DNA from: Planctomycetota bacterium
GTDB lineage: Bacteria; Planctomycetota; SZUA-567; H5-PLA8
NCBI GenBank assembly: GCA_027493525.1
Contig: JAOSKN010000001.1
Location: 1-64,000, forward strand
Reading direction: 5' to 3'
Length of the DNA: 64,000 nt
Made by a program: the position numbers and the translations under genes. Every line of letters starts with the position of its first letter. The stretch's first letter is position 1. A model generated the notes under the pieces. That model searched no databases. It had not been told where the DNA came from and saw only the letters and a program-made list of their open reading frames with translations. Shown one piece after another: positions 17,075 through 25,545 of this stretch.

Positions 17075-18470
17075 ACCCCCATCACGCTCCGGGCTTCCTC
17101 GTATTCCGGCACGTACGTCTCGAACCGGAACTGTTCGGGGAAGAAGGACAGGCGCACGTCCCCGGTCGCGCCGTTACGGTTCTTCTGCACGATGGCCGTG
17201 ACATCGCGGGTCATGACGTTGTTCTCGTCGAGTTCGCGATGGAGCATGATCACGACGTCGGCGTCCTGTTCGATGGAGCCGGATTCGCGCAGGTCGGTAA
17301 GCCTGGGCTTCGGGTTGCGCTCCTCGGCGGGGGGTCGGCGCAACTGCGAGAGCAGGATAATGGGCACGTTCAGCTCGCGGGCGACCTGCTTGACCTGGCG
17401 GGAGAGTTCGGCGACGGCCTGCTCGCGGTGCTCGCTGCGCCGGTCGGTCTGCATGAGCTGGAGATAGTCGATGACGAGGAGCTTGACGTTTTCGCGGTGC
17501 ACAAGCCTGCGGGCGCGGGAGCGCAACTGGCCGGGGCTGATGCCGGGCGTGTCGTCGATGAAGATGGGCGCCTGGGAGAGCTGTCGCGCGGCCTCCTTGA
17601 CGACTTCGTAATCCTGGTCCTCGAAGCTGTAGGTGCGCATCATCTCGGAGGCGATCTTGGCCTCGGCGCAGAGGAGGTTCTTGGAGACCTGTTCCTTGGG
17701 CATCTCGAGGCTGAAGATGCCGACGCCCGGGGGCTGGCGCTCGACGGGCTTGCAGGCGACCTTCCGGGCGATGTTGATGGAGAGGGTCGTCTTGCCCACG
17801 CTGGGCCGCGCCGCCACGATCACGACCTCCCCGGCCAGAGTCCGCCGGCGAGCTTTTTGTCCAGGTCGTGGAAGCCGGTCGGGATGGCGCCGGTCTTGGG
17901 CTCCCGGCCTTCGCGCCGCGCTTGCAGGAACGCCTCGGCTTCGACCAGCACGCCTTCCAGGATCTGGAGGATGCCCACCGGCTCCTGAGAGGAGCGCTGG
18001 TCGGCGACCCGGTAGATGATCTCTTCGGCCTGCCCGACCAGATGCTTCACGTCCTCGCCGCTGTGGGGCTGCTGGACGAGCTGGAGGATCTGCCCGGCGC
18101 CGGCGAGGAGTTCGCGTTCCACCGCCCGCTCGCGCACGATCCGGCAGTAGCGCTCGACGTTGGCCGGGGTGGGCGTCCGCTCCATCAACTGCCCGACGAC
18201 GCCTTCCCCGCCGACGCGCTCCACCAGCCCGCGCCGCTTCAGTTCGCTCTGCACGTACAGCGCGTCCAGGTCCGGCTGCCGCTCGAAGAGTTCCCTGAAG
18301 AGGCCGAAGAGGAGGTGATACCGGGGCGTGTAGAAATCCTCCGGGACCAGGGCGTCGACGGCGACGCCCGCGGCGGCCTCCCCGGCCAGCATCGAGCCCA
18401 GGACCCCCGCCTCCGCGTCCTCGTCGTGCGGGGGTACCTGCTCCAGGATCTTTTCGGCGGCCGTTGCCAT
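17071..18470 (-). CDS. dnaB: Replicative DNA helicase DnaB, one frame break
   Basis: DnaB is the ring helicase that unwinds DNA ahead of the replication fork. The reconstructed 466-residue protein has the N-terminal DnaG-interacting domain (LEQVPPHDEDAEAGVLGSML onward) and a RecA-like motor with Walker A ARPSVGKTT, Walker B KLLVIDYLQLM, and a LSQLRRPPAEERNPKPRLTDLRESGSIEQDAD signature region. The frame breaks at the CCCC run 17829-17832, just before Walker A; adding one base gives LWPGEVVIVAARPSVGKTT. Because dnaB is essential, a sequencing error is far likelier than a mutation. Its start overlaps the rplI stop by one base (TGATG). Confidence 0.95.
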
Positions 18471-18919
18471 CAGTCGGACTCGGCGACGATCCAGACCTTG
18501 ATGACCGCTTCGTTGCCCGGCCCGACGCGCAGCGTCACGTCCGGGGTGCCCAGCGTCTTGAAGGGCGCCTCCAGCACGACCGCCGACTCGGGGATCGCGA
18601 CCTTGTGTTCCTTCTGGATCGCGTCCACGATCTCCGGCGCGCCGACCGAGCCGTAGAGCTTCTCCTCCTGGGCTTTGACCGAGATCGTGACGGAACGCCC
18701 GTTAAGCGTCTCGACGATGCGCTTGAGTTCATCGATTTTCTGCTGCTCGCGGCGGACCTGCCGCTTGCGCTCGGCCTGGATCTGGAACTCGGCATCCGGC
18801 GTGCTGAGGAGCGCCAACTGACGCGGGAGCAGGAAATTACGGGCGTAGCCGTTGGAGACGTCCACGACCTCGCCCAGCTTGCCCAGCTTGTCTACATCGG
18901 TACGGAGAATGACCTTCAT
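18470..18919 (-). CDS. rplI: Large-subunit ribosomal protein bL9
   Basis: The 149-residue protein opens MKVILRTDVDKLGKLGEVVDVSNGYARNFLLP, the diagnostic bL9 N-terminus, followed by the long connecting helix (about 40-75) and a C-terminal domain that ends in VWIVAESD. bL9 binds 23S rRNA near the L1 stalk and helps hold reading frame. Length is normal. It lies in the rpsF-ssb-rpsR-rplI-dnaB order common to many bacteria, with the stop overlapping the dnaB start. Confidence 0.97.
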   Translation of the reverse strand: MKVILRTDVDKLGKLGEVVDVSNGYARNFLLPRQLALLSTPDAEFQIQAERKRQVRREQQKIDELKRIVETLNGRSVTISVKAQEEKLYGSVGAPEIVDAIQKEHKVAIPESAVVLEAPFKTLGTPDVTLRVGPGNEAVIKVWIVAESD

Positions 18920-19080
18920 GGTCCATCCCCCCCTTCGCTATGGGGTTAAGTATCGACCGCACAACCGACCATCCGCATGGGGTTTAGCAACTCCCAGCTT
19001 GTCTCGTGCACTTGTGCTTGGCAAGAGACGGACGCCAGGAATCCCAGGTTGCTTCAACCCCCGCCCAGGAACCACAACAT

Positions 19081-19290
19081 TTAGCGTCCGACGAACGGAA
19101 GCAGCGCAAGATAGCGGGCACGCTTCACGGCTACCTTGATCCGGCGCTGGCAGTAGGCGCAGGCGCCAGAACGCTTCCGCGAGTAGAGCTTGCCTTGCGG
19201 CGTAATGAGCTTGCCCAAGGTGCGTATGTCCTTGTAGTCCACCTTGCATACGCCGTCCTTCATGAAGCGGCAGTTCCGAGAATTGGTCAC
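19081..19290 (-). CDS. rpsR: Small-subunit ribosomal protein bS18, zinc-binding form
   Basis: The 69-residue protein starts at a GTG behind AAGGAGG. It contains KVDYKDIRTLGKLITPQGKLYSRKRSG, the hallmark of bS18. Four cysteines in the pattern C-x8-C then CAYC make a likely zinc site; many bS18 proteins have lost it. bS18 pairs with bS6 on the small-subunit platform; both genes are in this operon. A longer upstream open frame is not supported. The 161 bases between it and rplI (18920-19080) hold nothing I recognise. Confidence 0.95.
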   Translation of the reverse strand: MTNSRNCRFMKDGVCKVDYKDIRTLGKLITPQGKLYSRKRSGACAYCQRRIKVAVKRARYLALLPFVGR

Positions 19291-19336
19291 GTCCGTACCT
19301 CCTTGGCCGACTTGCGGCACCCCAGCGAGCACGCGC

Positions 19337-19864
19337 TCAGAAGGGGATGTCGTCTTCTGGAATGTCCAAATCCTGCCCGACGTCCTCGGGCGGCGGTCCA
19401 TCCTGATCCTGCGGCGGCGGCGGCTGATCGCGAGGCGCGCCCCGTCGCGGCGGCGCTCCGCCTTCGCGGCGCGGCGGACGCGCGGCGCCGCCTCCCCCTC
19501 CGCCCCCGCCGCCGGGACCGCCATCCCCGCGGCCGCCGATGAACTGCATCCGGTTCCCGATCACCTTCAGTTTGGAGCGCTTCTGCCCGGTCTGGCGGTC
19601 TTCCCATTGATCGAGGCGCAGGCTGCCTTCGATCAGCACGGGCCGGCCCTTGGATAAATACTGGCTGGCGATCTCGGCCTGCCGGGAGAAGAGGTCCACG
19701 TCCACGAAGGTCACGTCTTCGCGCCACTCGTTGGTCTTGCTGTCGCGGTAGCGCCGGTTGATGGCCAGGCCGAGGGTGGTGACGGCGGTGCCCGAAGGGG
19801 TGTAGCGCATTTCGGGATCGCGGGTCAGGTTCCCGGCCAGGATCACGATATTGATGTTTGCCAC
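19337..19864 (-). CDS. ssb: Single-stranded DNA-binding protein
   Basis: SSB coats single-stranded DNA during replication and repair. The 175-residue protein opens NINIVILAGNLTRDPEMRYTPSG and has the OB fold through about residue 108, then a Gly/Arg/Pro-rich disordered linker. The acidic tip DIPEDDIPF recruits partner proteins. The start is GTG at 19864, seven bases after AAGGAG (19872-19877). That ribosome-binding site directly abuts, and partly overlaps, the CTTAG at the edge of the first inverted-repeat element. Confidence 0.96.
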   Translation of the reverse strand: MANINIVILAGNLTRDPEMRYTPSGTAVTTLGLAINRRYRDSKTNEWREDVTFVDVDLFSRQAEIASQYLSKGRPVLIEGSLRLDQWEDRQTGQKRSKLKVIGNRMQFIGGRGDGGPGGGGGGGGGAARPPRREGGAPPRRGAPRDQPPPPQDQDGPPPEDVGQDLDIPEDDIPF

Positions 19865-19879
19865 AGCGGTTCTCCTTAG

Positions 19880-20042
19880 AGTGCGTCCTAAAACGTCTCG
19901 CGACCGTCTTCGGGCGGCGGACTGCGCGATGCGTCGTTGGCCTGCTCGCCGTATGCTCGTCCCGATACGGCTCGTTCGGCCGCCTTGCCTCGCTTGCCCG
20001 GCGCTCCGAAGCCGCCTCGCGATACGGTTTTAGGACGCACTC
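19880..20042. mobile_element. MITE-like inverted-repeat element E1
   Basis: The ends AGTGCGTCCTAAAAC (19880-19894) and its exact complement (20028-20042) are 15-base terminal inverted repeats. The element is flanked on both sides by CTTAG (19875-19879 and 20043-20047), which looks like a target-site duplication. The interior is GC-rich and carries no gene. It separates ssb from rpsF inside a ribosomal operon, and the left CTTAG overlaps the ssb ribosome-binding site. Confidence 0.75.
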
Positions 20043-20047
20043 TTAGT

Positions 20048-20207
20048 ACAGCGCCGCAGAAGTTCCTGACCCACTGCTGGAGCCTTTTGCCCCGGCTCTT
20101 CGTTGCGCCTCGGTCACAGATCTTTCGTCCCGATATGCTCCCTCGCCGCGCCTCGACCCGGGGCAAAATGCTCGGCGCATTGGGCCAGTTACTTCCGTGG
20201 CGCTGTA
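20048..20207. mobile_element. MITE-like inverted-repeat element E2
   Basis: The element begins TACAGCGCCGCAGAAGT and ends ACTTCCGTGGCGCTGTA, a 17-base inverted repeat with two mismatches. It too is flanked by CTTAG (20043-20047, shared with E1, and 20208-20212). Its ends are unlike E1's, but the centre has a related core with CCCGATA. No gene inside. Confidence 0.75.
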
Positions 20208-20212
20208 CTTAG

Positions 20213-20308
20213 CGTGCGTCCCAAAACGTCTCGCGGCCGTCTTCGGGCAGCGGACTTCGCGCTGCGTCGTTGGTCTGCTCGCCGTAGGCGCTGTCCCGCT
20301 CCGGCTCG
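20213..20308. repeat. Truncated second copy of E1 (E3)
   Basis: From just after a third CTTAG, about 96 bases closely match the left half of E1 (compare GTGCGTCC and AAAACGTCTCGCG). Similarity stops near 20308, eight bases before the rpsF stop codon, and no right terminal repeat is seen. It is either truncated or its right half was lost beside rpsF. Confidence 0.75.
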
Positions 20309-20315
20309 CGCAGGC

Positions 20316-20897
20316 TCAGCGCCGGCCGCGCGGACCGCCGCGGTCGCGCCCGCCGCCGCCGCCCCCGCCGTATCCACCGCCCCCACCGCCGCCGCCGTAT
20401 CCGCCGCCGCCCCCACCGCCGCCGCCGCCGAAGAAGCGACGCCCGCCGCGCGGATCTTCATCGGCCGAGGTGAGCGTTTCCGGGGTGAGCGTGACGCCGT
20501 CCTCGTCGCCGAGGATCAGCGCGCGCATGACCAAGTCGGAGATCTGGATGTTGCGCTCGAGCTTGCCGACGTTGCCCGGCTCGCTGTGGAAGTGGGAGAG
20601 GATGTAGAGTCCGCGCTTGCGCTTCTTGATCGTGTAAGCGAGGCGGCGCTCTTCCCACTTGTCGCCGTTGACCCAGTGGGCGCCGCTTTTCTCGACGATC
20701 TCCTTGATGCCGTCGACGATCTTGCCGAAGTTTTCGCGGCCGGCGTTGACGTCGACGACCCACATGCACTCATAGAGCCGGTGCCCCTTGGGGATCTCGA
20801 CGACGGGCGCGGGGGCGGGCGCCGCGGCCTTGGCCTCCCCTTCGGCGCCCTTGTCCGAGCTCTTTTCCGCCGCCTTGGTCCGTTCCTGTTCCGCCAT
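20316..20897 (-). CDS. rpsF: Small-subunit ribosomal protein bS6 with N-terminal and glycine-rich C-terminal extensions
   Basis: Residues about 40-130 are a normal bS6 (LYECMWVVDVNAG...KWEERRLAYTIKKRKRGLYILSHF), which binds 16S rRNA with bS18. A charged Ala/Pro/Lys-rich N-terminal extension of about 38 residues precedes it. The C-terminus (about 152-193) is an almost pure glycine tract broken by Tyr and Arg, ending in RDRGGPRGRR. Usual bS6 is 95-135 residues; here 193. The tail resembles RNA-binding Gly/Arg-rich domains. The third-base pattern continues through the tail, so I take it as translated. The tail DNA is repetitive, so its exact length is uncertain. Confidence 0.92.
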   Translation of the reverse strand: MAEQERTKAAEKSSDKGAEGEAKAAAPAPAPVVEIPKGHRLYECMWVVDVNAGRENFGKIVDGIKEIVEKSGAHWVNGDKWEERRLAYTIKKRKRGLYILSHFHSEPGNVGKLERNIQISDLVMRALILGDEDGVTLTPETLTSADEDPRGGRRFFGGGGGGGGGGYGGGGGGGGYGGGGGGGRDRGGPRGRR

Positions 20898-20912
20898 GAT
20901 TCCACGGCCTCC

Positions 20913-21562
20913 TTACGCCTTGGGTTTCGTTTCGTCCGAATCCTTGGAGGGCGCCTTCGACGGGCGATTGAACCGGTTCATCGCCTCGGAAACGCCGTGG
21001 CCGGCCCAAGTCAGGCAAGCCTCCACGGAGCGCTCGATGGCCTCCTCCACCAACTCTTTTTCATGGGCCTCGAAGCGGCCCAGCACGTGCCCGGCGAGGT
21101 CCTCCACCAGGCGCTCCGCGCCGCTTTCGCGCCCCCGACGCCCACGCGCAGCCGGGCGTAGTCCTGCGCGCCCAGTTGGGCCTCGATGTCGCGCAGTCCG
21201 TTGTGCCCGCCGGCGGACCCGTCCCGGCGCAGGCGCAACTGGCCCAGGGGCAGGTTCACGTCGTCGGCCACCACCAGCAGGTCCTCGCGCGCGACCTTGA
21301 AGTAGCCGCAGAAGTCGCGCACCGCCGCGCCGCTCAGGTTCATGAACGCCTGCGGCTTGAGCAGCATCAGTTTCCCGTCGCCTGAGGCGGGCCCGGCGTG
21401 CCGCTCGGGGATCCGTCCTTCGGCGTACTCGGCCTCGAACTTCCTGCGGTCGAAGGCCGCGCCGGCGAGCTCGGCCAGGCGCTCGGCGATGCGGAACCCG
21501 ACGTTGTGCCGGGTCTGCTCGTACTTCCGGCCGGGGTTGCCGAGCCCGACGATCAGCTTCAC
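20913..21562 (-). CDS. pth: Peptidyl-tRNA hydrolase, one frame break
   Basis: Pth frees tRNA from peptidyl-tRNAs that drop off the ribosome. The protein opens MKLIVGLGNPGRKYEQTRHNVGF, with the catalytic-site Asn and His, and has LMLLKPQAFMNLSG and the DDVNLPLGQLRLR...GGHNGLRDIE motifs. The frame breaks at the CCCCC run 21132-21136; adding one base gives GVGGRESGAERLVEDLAGHVLGRF and a 216-residue protein of normal length. An Asp/Lys-rich tail ends it. It stands between rplY and rpsF in the same operon. Confidence 0.93.
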
Positions 21563-21611
21563 GGCCGGGCGGCCTCCTCAAGCCGCCGCGCGGCGCGGCC
21601 GCGGACCGAAC

Positions 21612-22295
21612 TCATTTCTTGTCCTCTTTCTCTTTCTTCTCGGGCTTCTTCTCGGCCGGCTCCGCGCCTTCCTCGCCGGGCTCGGGCTTCTTCTCGCCGA
21701 TGACCTCGGGTTCGGTGGCGCCTTCGGCGGCCGGAGCGGGCGCTTCCTCGACGCGGGGCGGCTCGCAGGTGACCAGCACCGTGTTCGCGCCGGTAATCGG
21801 CGTGACGCCTTCCGGGAAGGTCACCTCGGAGACGTGAAGCTGGGAGTTGAGCGAGAGCCCGGAGACGTCGACGGTGATGCGGTCGGGGATCGCGACGGGC
21901 TGGCACTCGACCTCGATCTCGTGGACCTGGACGTTGACGACGCCGCCTTCGGCGATGCCCTTGGCCACGCCCTTGACGGCGAGCGGGACCATGACGACGA
22001 CGGTCTGCCCTGCGCGCAGCTCGTTGAAGTCCACGTGCAGGACGTGCTCGCCCAGCGCGTCGTACTGGAGGTCCTTGATCAGGGCCTGCTTGTCCTCGAG
22101 GCCGTCGATCTTGAGGATCACGACGCGCTCGCCGGCGATCAGGACCTTGTGGAAGTCGTGCTGTTCCACGGTCAGGCTCAATCCGGGCTTGCCGGCGCCG
22201 TAGACGACGGCGGGGAGCTTCCCCGCGCCGCGCAGCTTATTCATCTGCCGGGTGCCGCTGGCCTTGCGCTCCAGAGCTTTCAGTTCCGCGACCAT
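21612..22295 (-). CDS. rplY: Large-subunit ribosomal protein bL25, Ctc (long) form
   Basis: The 227-residue protein has the 5S-rRNA-binding bL25 domain (LKALERKASGTRQMNKLRGAGKLPAVVYG onward, residues 4-95) and the C-terminal TL5/Ctc beta domain (about 100-185), then a disordered Glu/Lys/Pro tail. It binds 5S rRNA in the central protuberance; the Ctc form is tied to stress in some bacteria. The order prs-ctc-pth behind a glmU-type gene matches that described in Bacillus. Confidence 0.95.
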   Translation of the reverse strand: MVAELKALERKASGTRQMNKLRGAGKLPAVVYGAGKPGLSLTVEQHDFHKVLIAGERVVILKIDGLEDKQALIKDLQYDALGEHVLHVDFNELRAGQTVVVMVPLAVKGVAKGIAEGGVVNVQVHEIEVECQPVAIPDRITVDVSGLSLNSQLHVSEVTFPEGVTPITGANTVLVTCEPPRVEEAPAPAAEGATEPEVIGEKKPEPGEEGAEPAEKKPEKKEKEDKK

Positions 22296-22347
22296 CGTGG
22301 TTCCCTTCCTTCCATGCCATGCGCCGCGCCCGCGGGCGCGCGCGCGC

Positions 22348-23305
22348 CTAATCGTCGAACATCTTGGAAATGGACTCGTTGAGGTGGGTGCGGCGGATCG
22401 CTTCCGCGAGCACCTCCGTCACGCTCAACTGGACGAGGGTGATGTTTTCGGGGCGTTTCTTCAGCGCGATGGTGTCGCAGACGGCGAGTTCGCGGACGGG
22501 GGAGCCCGTTGAGGCGCTCGAAGGCCCGGCCGCAGAAGACGGGGTGCGTGCACATCGCGATGACGTCCTTGGCTCCGAACTCCATGGCCGTGTGCACGGC
22601 CTGGGTGATGGAACCTGCGGTGCTGATCATGTCGTCGACGATGACCACGGTGCGGCCCTTGATGTCGCCGACGACGTGGCCCTTCTCGACCTCGCTGTCC
22701 CCGGTGCGGCGCTTGTCGATGACGGCGAGGTTGCCGTCGAGCTTCTGGGCGAAGCGGTTGGCCAGCTTGATGCGGCCGGGGTCGGGGCTGAGGATGGTCA
22801 GGTTGTCCAGGCCCATCTCCTTGACGTGATCGAGGAGCACCGGCCAGGCGTAGAGGTGGTCCACCGGGATGTCGAAGAAGCCCTGGATCTGGGTGGCGTG
22901 GAGGTCCATGCACAGCACGCGGTCGGCGCCGGCGGTGGCGATGAGGTTGGCGACGAGCTTGGCGGTGATGGGGACGCGGCCCTCGTGCTTGCGGTCCTGC
23001 CGCGCGTAGCCGTAATAGGGGATCACGGCGGTGACGCGGGAGGCGCTGGCGCGGCGGGCGGCGTCGATGAGCACGAGCAGTTCCATCAGGTGGTCGTTCA
23101 CGGGCGGGGAGGTGGGCTGGAGGATGAAGACGTCGCGGCCGCGGATGTCTTCCTTGATGCGGACCTTGATCTCGCCGTCGGGGAAGCGGTCCACGTCGCA
23201 CTCGCCCAGGGGCACGTCGAGGTACTTGCAGACCTGCTCGGCCTGCTTGGGGTGCGCGTTCCCGCGGAAGATGCGGATCTCGTTTTTCAGCTTCCCGTCC
23301 GGCAT
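22348..23305 (-). CDS. prs: Ribose-phosphate pyrophosphokinase, one frame break
   Basis: Prs makes PRPP from ribose 5-phosphate and ATP for nucleotide, His and Trp synthesis. The protein has IRIFRGNAHPKQAEQVCKYL, the YYGYARQDRKHEGR ATP loop, CMDLHATQIQGFFDIPVDHL, and the PRPP-binding VIVDDMISTAGSI motif. The frame breaks at the GGGGG run 22498-22502; removing one base continues as NGLPVRELAVCDTIALKKRPENI and ends SKMFDD, 318 residues, normal for the family. Essential in most bacteria, so an error in the sequence is the simple reading. Confidence 0.94.
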
Positions 23306-23308
23306 CGC

Positions 23309-24058
23309 CTACTCCCTCTCTCGGCCGGCCGCGGCCCGTTCGGCCGCCGCCAGTTCCTCGGGCGTGTTGATGCCCAGGCATTCGTCGGCGCGCGGGGCCG
23401 CCAGCGCGCCGACCCGTTCGCCGCGCGCCGCGAACCAGGCCACGGTGTCGGTCAGATAGAACTCGCCCTGCGCGTTGTCGTCCTTCAAATGCCGCAGCGC
23501 CTCGAAGAGCCGGCCCGGGCCGAAGGCGTAGGTCCCGGTGTTGAACTCCTCGATGCGCCGCTCGGCCTCGCTGGCGTCCTTGTGCTCCACGATGCGCCGG
23601 AAGGCCCCGCCCTCGCCGCGCACGATCCGGCCGTAGGCGTGGGGACCCTTGACGACGGCCGAAAGCACCTGCACCGCCGAGTTGTCCCGCGCCCGCCGCG
23701 CGACCAGTTCGCGAATCGTCTCCGCGCGGATCAGCGGCACGTCGCCGGAGAGCACCACCACCGGCCCGGCGTAGTCCTTCAACTGGTCCTCCGCGCAGCG
23801 CGCCGCGTGCCCGGTCCCGCGCTGCTCGGCCTGGAGCGCGGACTCGACGCCGGCGGGCAGCGCGCGCTCGACCTCTTCGCGCCCGTACCCCAGCACCGCC
23901 ACGATCCGCTCCGCGCCGGCCCGGCGCGCCGCATCGACCACCCACGCCACCAGCGGGCGGCCGCGCAGCGGATGAAGGACCTTCGGCAGGTCGGACTTCA
24001 TCCGCTTGCCCTGTCCCGCGGCAAGCACGATCACGGCGAAACGTCCCGAAGCGTCCAA
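23309..24058 (-). CDS. GlmU-type nucleotidyltransferase domain protein, without acetyltransferase domain
   Basis: The protein has the pyrophosphorylase signature VIVLAAGQGKRMKSDLPKVLH, LQAEQRGTGHA, LSGDVPLI and the EFNTGTYAF segment of the GlmU N-terminal domain, which makes UDP-GlcNAc from GlcNAc-1-phosphate and UTP. It stops at about 249 residues, whereas GlmU normally continues with a left-handed beta-helix acetyltransferase of some 200 residues. That activity must be elsewhere or the substrate differs. I chose TTG at 24058, preceded by GAGGGGG; GTG at 24034 is possible. It appears to be the first gene of the long run to lpxD. Confidence 0.82.
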   Translation of the reverse strand: MDASGRFAVIVLAAGQGKRMKSDLPKVLHPLRGRPLVAWVVDAARRAGAERIVAVLGYGREEVERALPAGVESALQAEQRGTGHAARCAEDQLKDYAGPVVVLSGDVPLIRAETIRELVARRARDNSAVQVLSAVVKGPHAYGRIVRGEGGAFRRIVEHKDASEAERRIEEFNTGTYAFGPGRLFEALRHLKDDNAQGEFYLTDTVAWFAARGERVGALAAPRADECLGINTPEELAAAERAAAGRERE

Positions 24059-24731
24059 CCCGCCCCCTCGCCAAACAAAAAGCACTCGAAGCCTGGTGGT
24101 CCGCCACGTTTCATTTTGTGGGTTTCGGCGGTTCTTTTGACCGTGTCCTGCGTTGCGCTCCAGTAATCGTATCTTCCCGATACGAAGTCCTTTCGCGCGC
24201 CTTGGCCACGGCCAAAACTCCTCGCCGCTCCCCACAAAAGCAAACGTGTCAGACCACTAGCGCCTCGCGCGCCGAGCCCGGACTTCTGATCTTGCGACCG
24301 GCTTGCCTTCAACCGCTTCCGACGTATCCGCTCGCGAGGGGCCCGGCCTCGCGCCTGCGCGAGGGTCCCTCTAAGCGCTCGTCCGGCTCGACCCGAAGGC
24401 GGCGAACGAGGCTCCCGGCACGTCACTCCAGTGCGGATGAACCAGAGCGAACCTTTATCTACCGGTGGGACTTCAGGTTGTCAACTCCAGGGCCACCTGG
24501 ATTTGCACCGGTGCAACATTTTTCAAGCCTTGCTTCTTATTCGGATTGTTTTAGGGAACTGAGGTAATCCCGGCATCGTAGTTCTTGCACAAGAGGCATG
24601 ACCCGGGCGCGCATCGAGGGTTGAGACTAGAAGGGGCTACTGCTATTGGATTTGAGCAGTCTGGGCGTGCCGGACTCCGCCTACTGTAATATAAGGTAGG
24701 CCGTTCCACGAAGATCTTAGAGGGCAGGGAT
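24059..24731. other. Divergent intergenic region between the glmU-type and pseudopilin operons
   Basis: About 670 bases without a supported gene. It holds inverted-repeat element E4 (24113-24240), GC-rich palindromic sequence at 24300-24420, then an AT-richer part. A TAATAT box at 24687-24692 could be a -10 for the pseudopilin operon but has no good -35 partner. Promoters of both operons presumably lie here. Confidence 0.5.
24113..24240. repeat. Inverted-repeat element E4
   Basis: The left end TTTTGTGGG...CGGCGG and the right end CGCCGCTCCCCACAAAA are imperfect inverted repeats that continue with further matches (TTTTG, CCGTG) to about 36 bases. The centre has GCGTTGCGCTCC and CCCGATACG, related to the cores of E1 and E2 in the ssb-rpsF gap. 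It lies in the leader of the glmU-type gene. Confidence 0.6.
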
Positions 24732-25517
24732 TTGGCTCGCAGGACGGCATGGCGGCAGGTGTTGGCGGACGCCTCGCGGCCTCGGCCCGGCTTCACGCTG
24801 GTCGAGCTGCTGGTGGTGATCGCGATCGTGATCCTGGCGATGAGCATGATCGTCGGGGGGCTTTCGGACCTGAACCAGCGCCGCCGGCTGGGCAACTCGG
24901 CGAGTTCGGTCACGACGGCGCTGGCCTTCGCGCGGAGCCAGGCAATCAGCGAGCGGTCGGTGATCCACGTGCGGATCGAGAACCTCGGCCCGGGCGACCA
25001 GCGGATCAGCGTGTACCGCTTCCCGAAGACCTCCGACGCGCTGGACGCGGTGGACGAGTTGGCGGTCCAGACCCTCAAGGGCGCCGACGGCTCGACGGTG
25101 GGCTGGAACGACGGCGCCACGCAGGGGAACTACAGCAACTACCGGCTGATGAGCCGGGAGCTCGAGCCGGGGACGTGGTTCGAGACGGAGTACGACTCGG
25201 GGCAGATGTGGGACACCGCGCGCGGGCGGCCCAAGCCGCTCGGCTCGATCCACGCTGCGCCGTCGGCGACGCTCTATTACGGTGGCACGACCGACCCGGC
25301 CTCGATGAACCTGCTCCCGAAAGTGCTGCCGAACTACAGCGCGTACACGCAGCCGACCCACGTGCTGCTCTCGTACTATCCGGACGGGACGGCATCGGCG
25401 AACGTGCTGCTCTTCATCCGGGACGAGCGCGCGCTGAAGTACGTGCAGGTCTGGCGCGGCGGGATGGTCCGCGCGGGCGATGTGACGAAGCTCGAGGATT
25501 TCGCGAAGCTGGATTGA
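24732..25517 (+). CDS. Type II secretion/type IV pilus pseudopilin (GspH/FimT-like)
   Basis: The 261-residue protein has a short basic leader and a prepilin peptidase site, RPGFTLVELLVVIAIVILAMSM: cleavage after Gly, Phe N-methylation, Glu+5 and one hydrophobic helix. The globular part carries a FARSQAISERSVIHVRIE segment typical of the GspH/FimT group. It would be cut by a prepilin peptidase and held in the inner membrane. First of four same-strand genes of pseudopilin type. The start is TTG behind GGCAGGGA; no ATG fits the leader. Confidence 0.85.
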   Translation: MARRTAWRQVLADASRPRPGFTLVELLVVIAIVILAMSMIVGGLSDLNQRRRLGNSASSVTTALAFARSQAISERSVIHVRIENLGPGDQRISVYRFPKTSDALDAVDELAVQTLKGADGSTVGWNDGATQGNYSNYRLMSRELEPGTWFETEYDSGQMWDTARGRPKPLGSIHAAPSATLYYGGTTDPASMNLLPKVLPNYSAYTQPTHVLLSYYPDGTASANVLLFIRDERALKYVQVWRGGMVRAGDVTKLEDFAKLD

Positions 25518-25545
25518 ACGGCGGGAGGCCGGGAACGGTCCGGGA

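Noticed and set aside
24300..24420. A structured RNA gene in the divergent intergenic region
   Set aside because: GC-rich palindromes are present, but no known RNA family pattern could be recognised and no promoter-terminator pair is clear.
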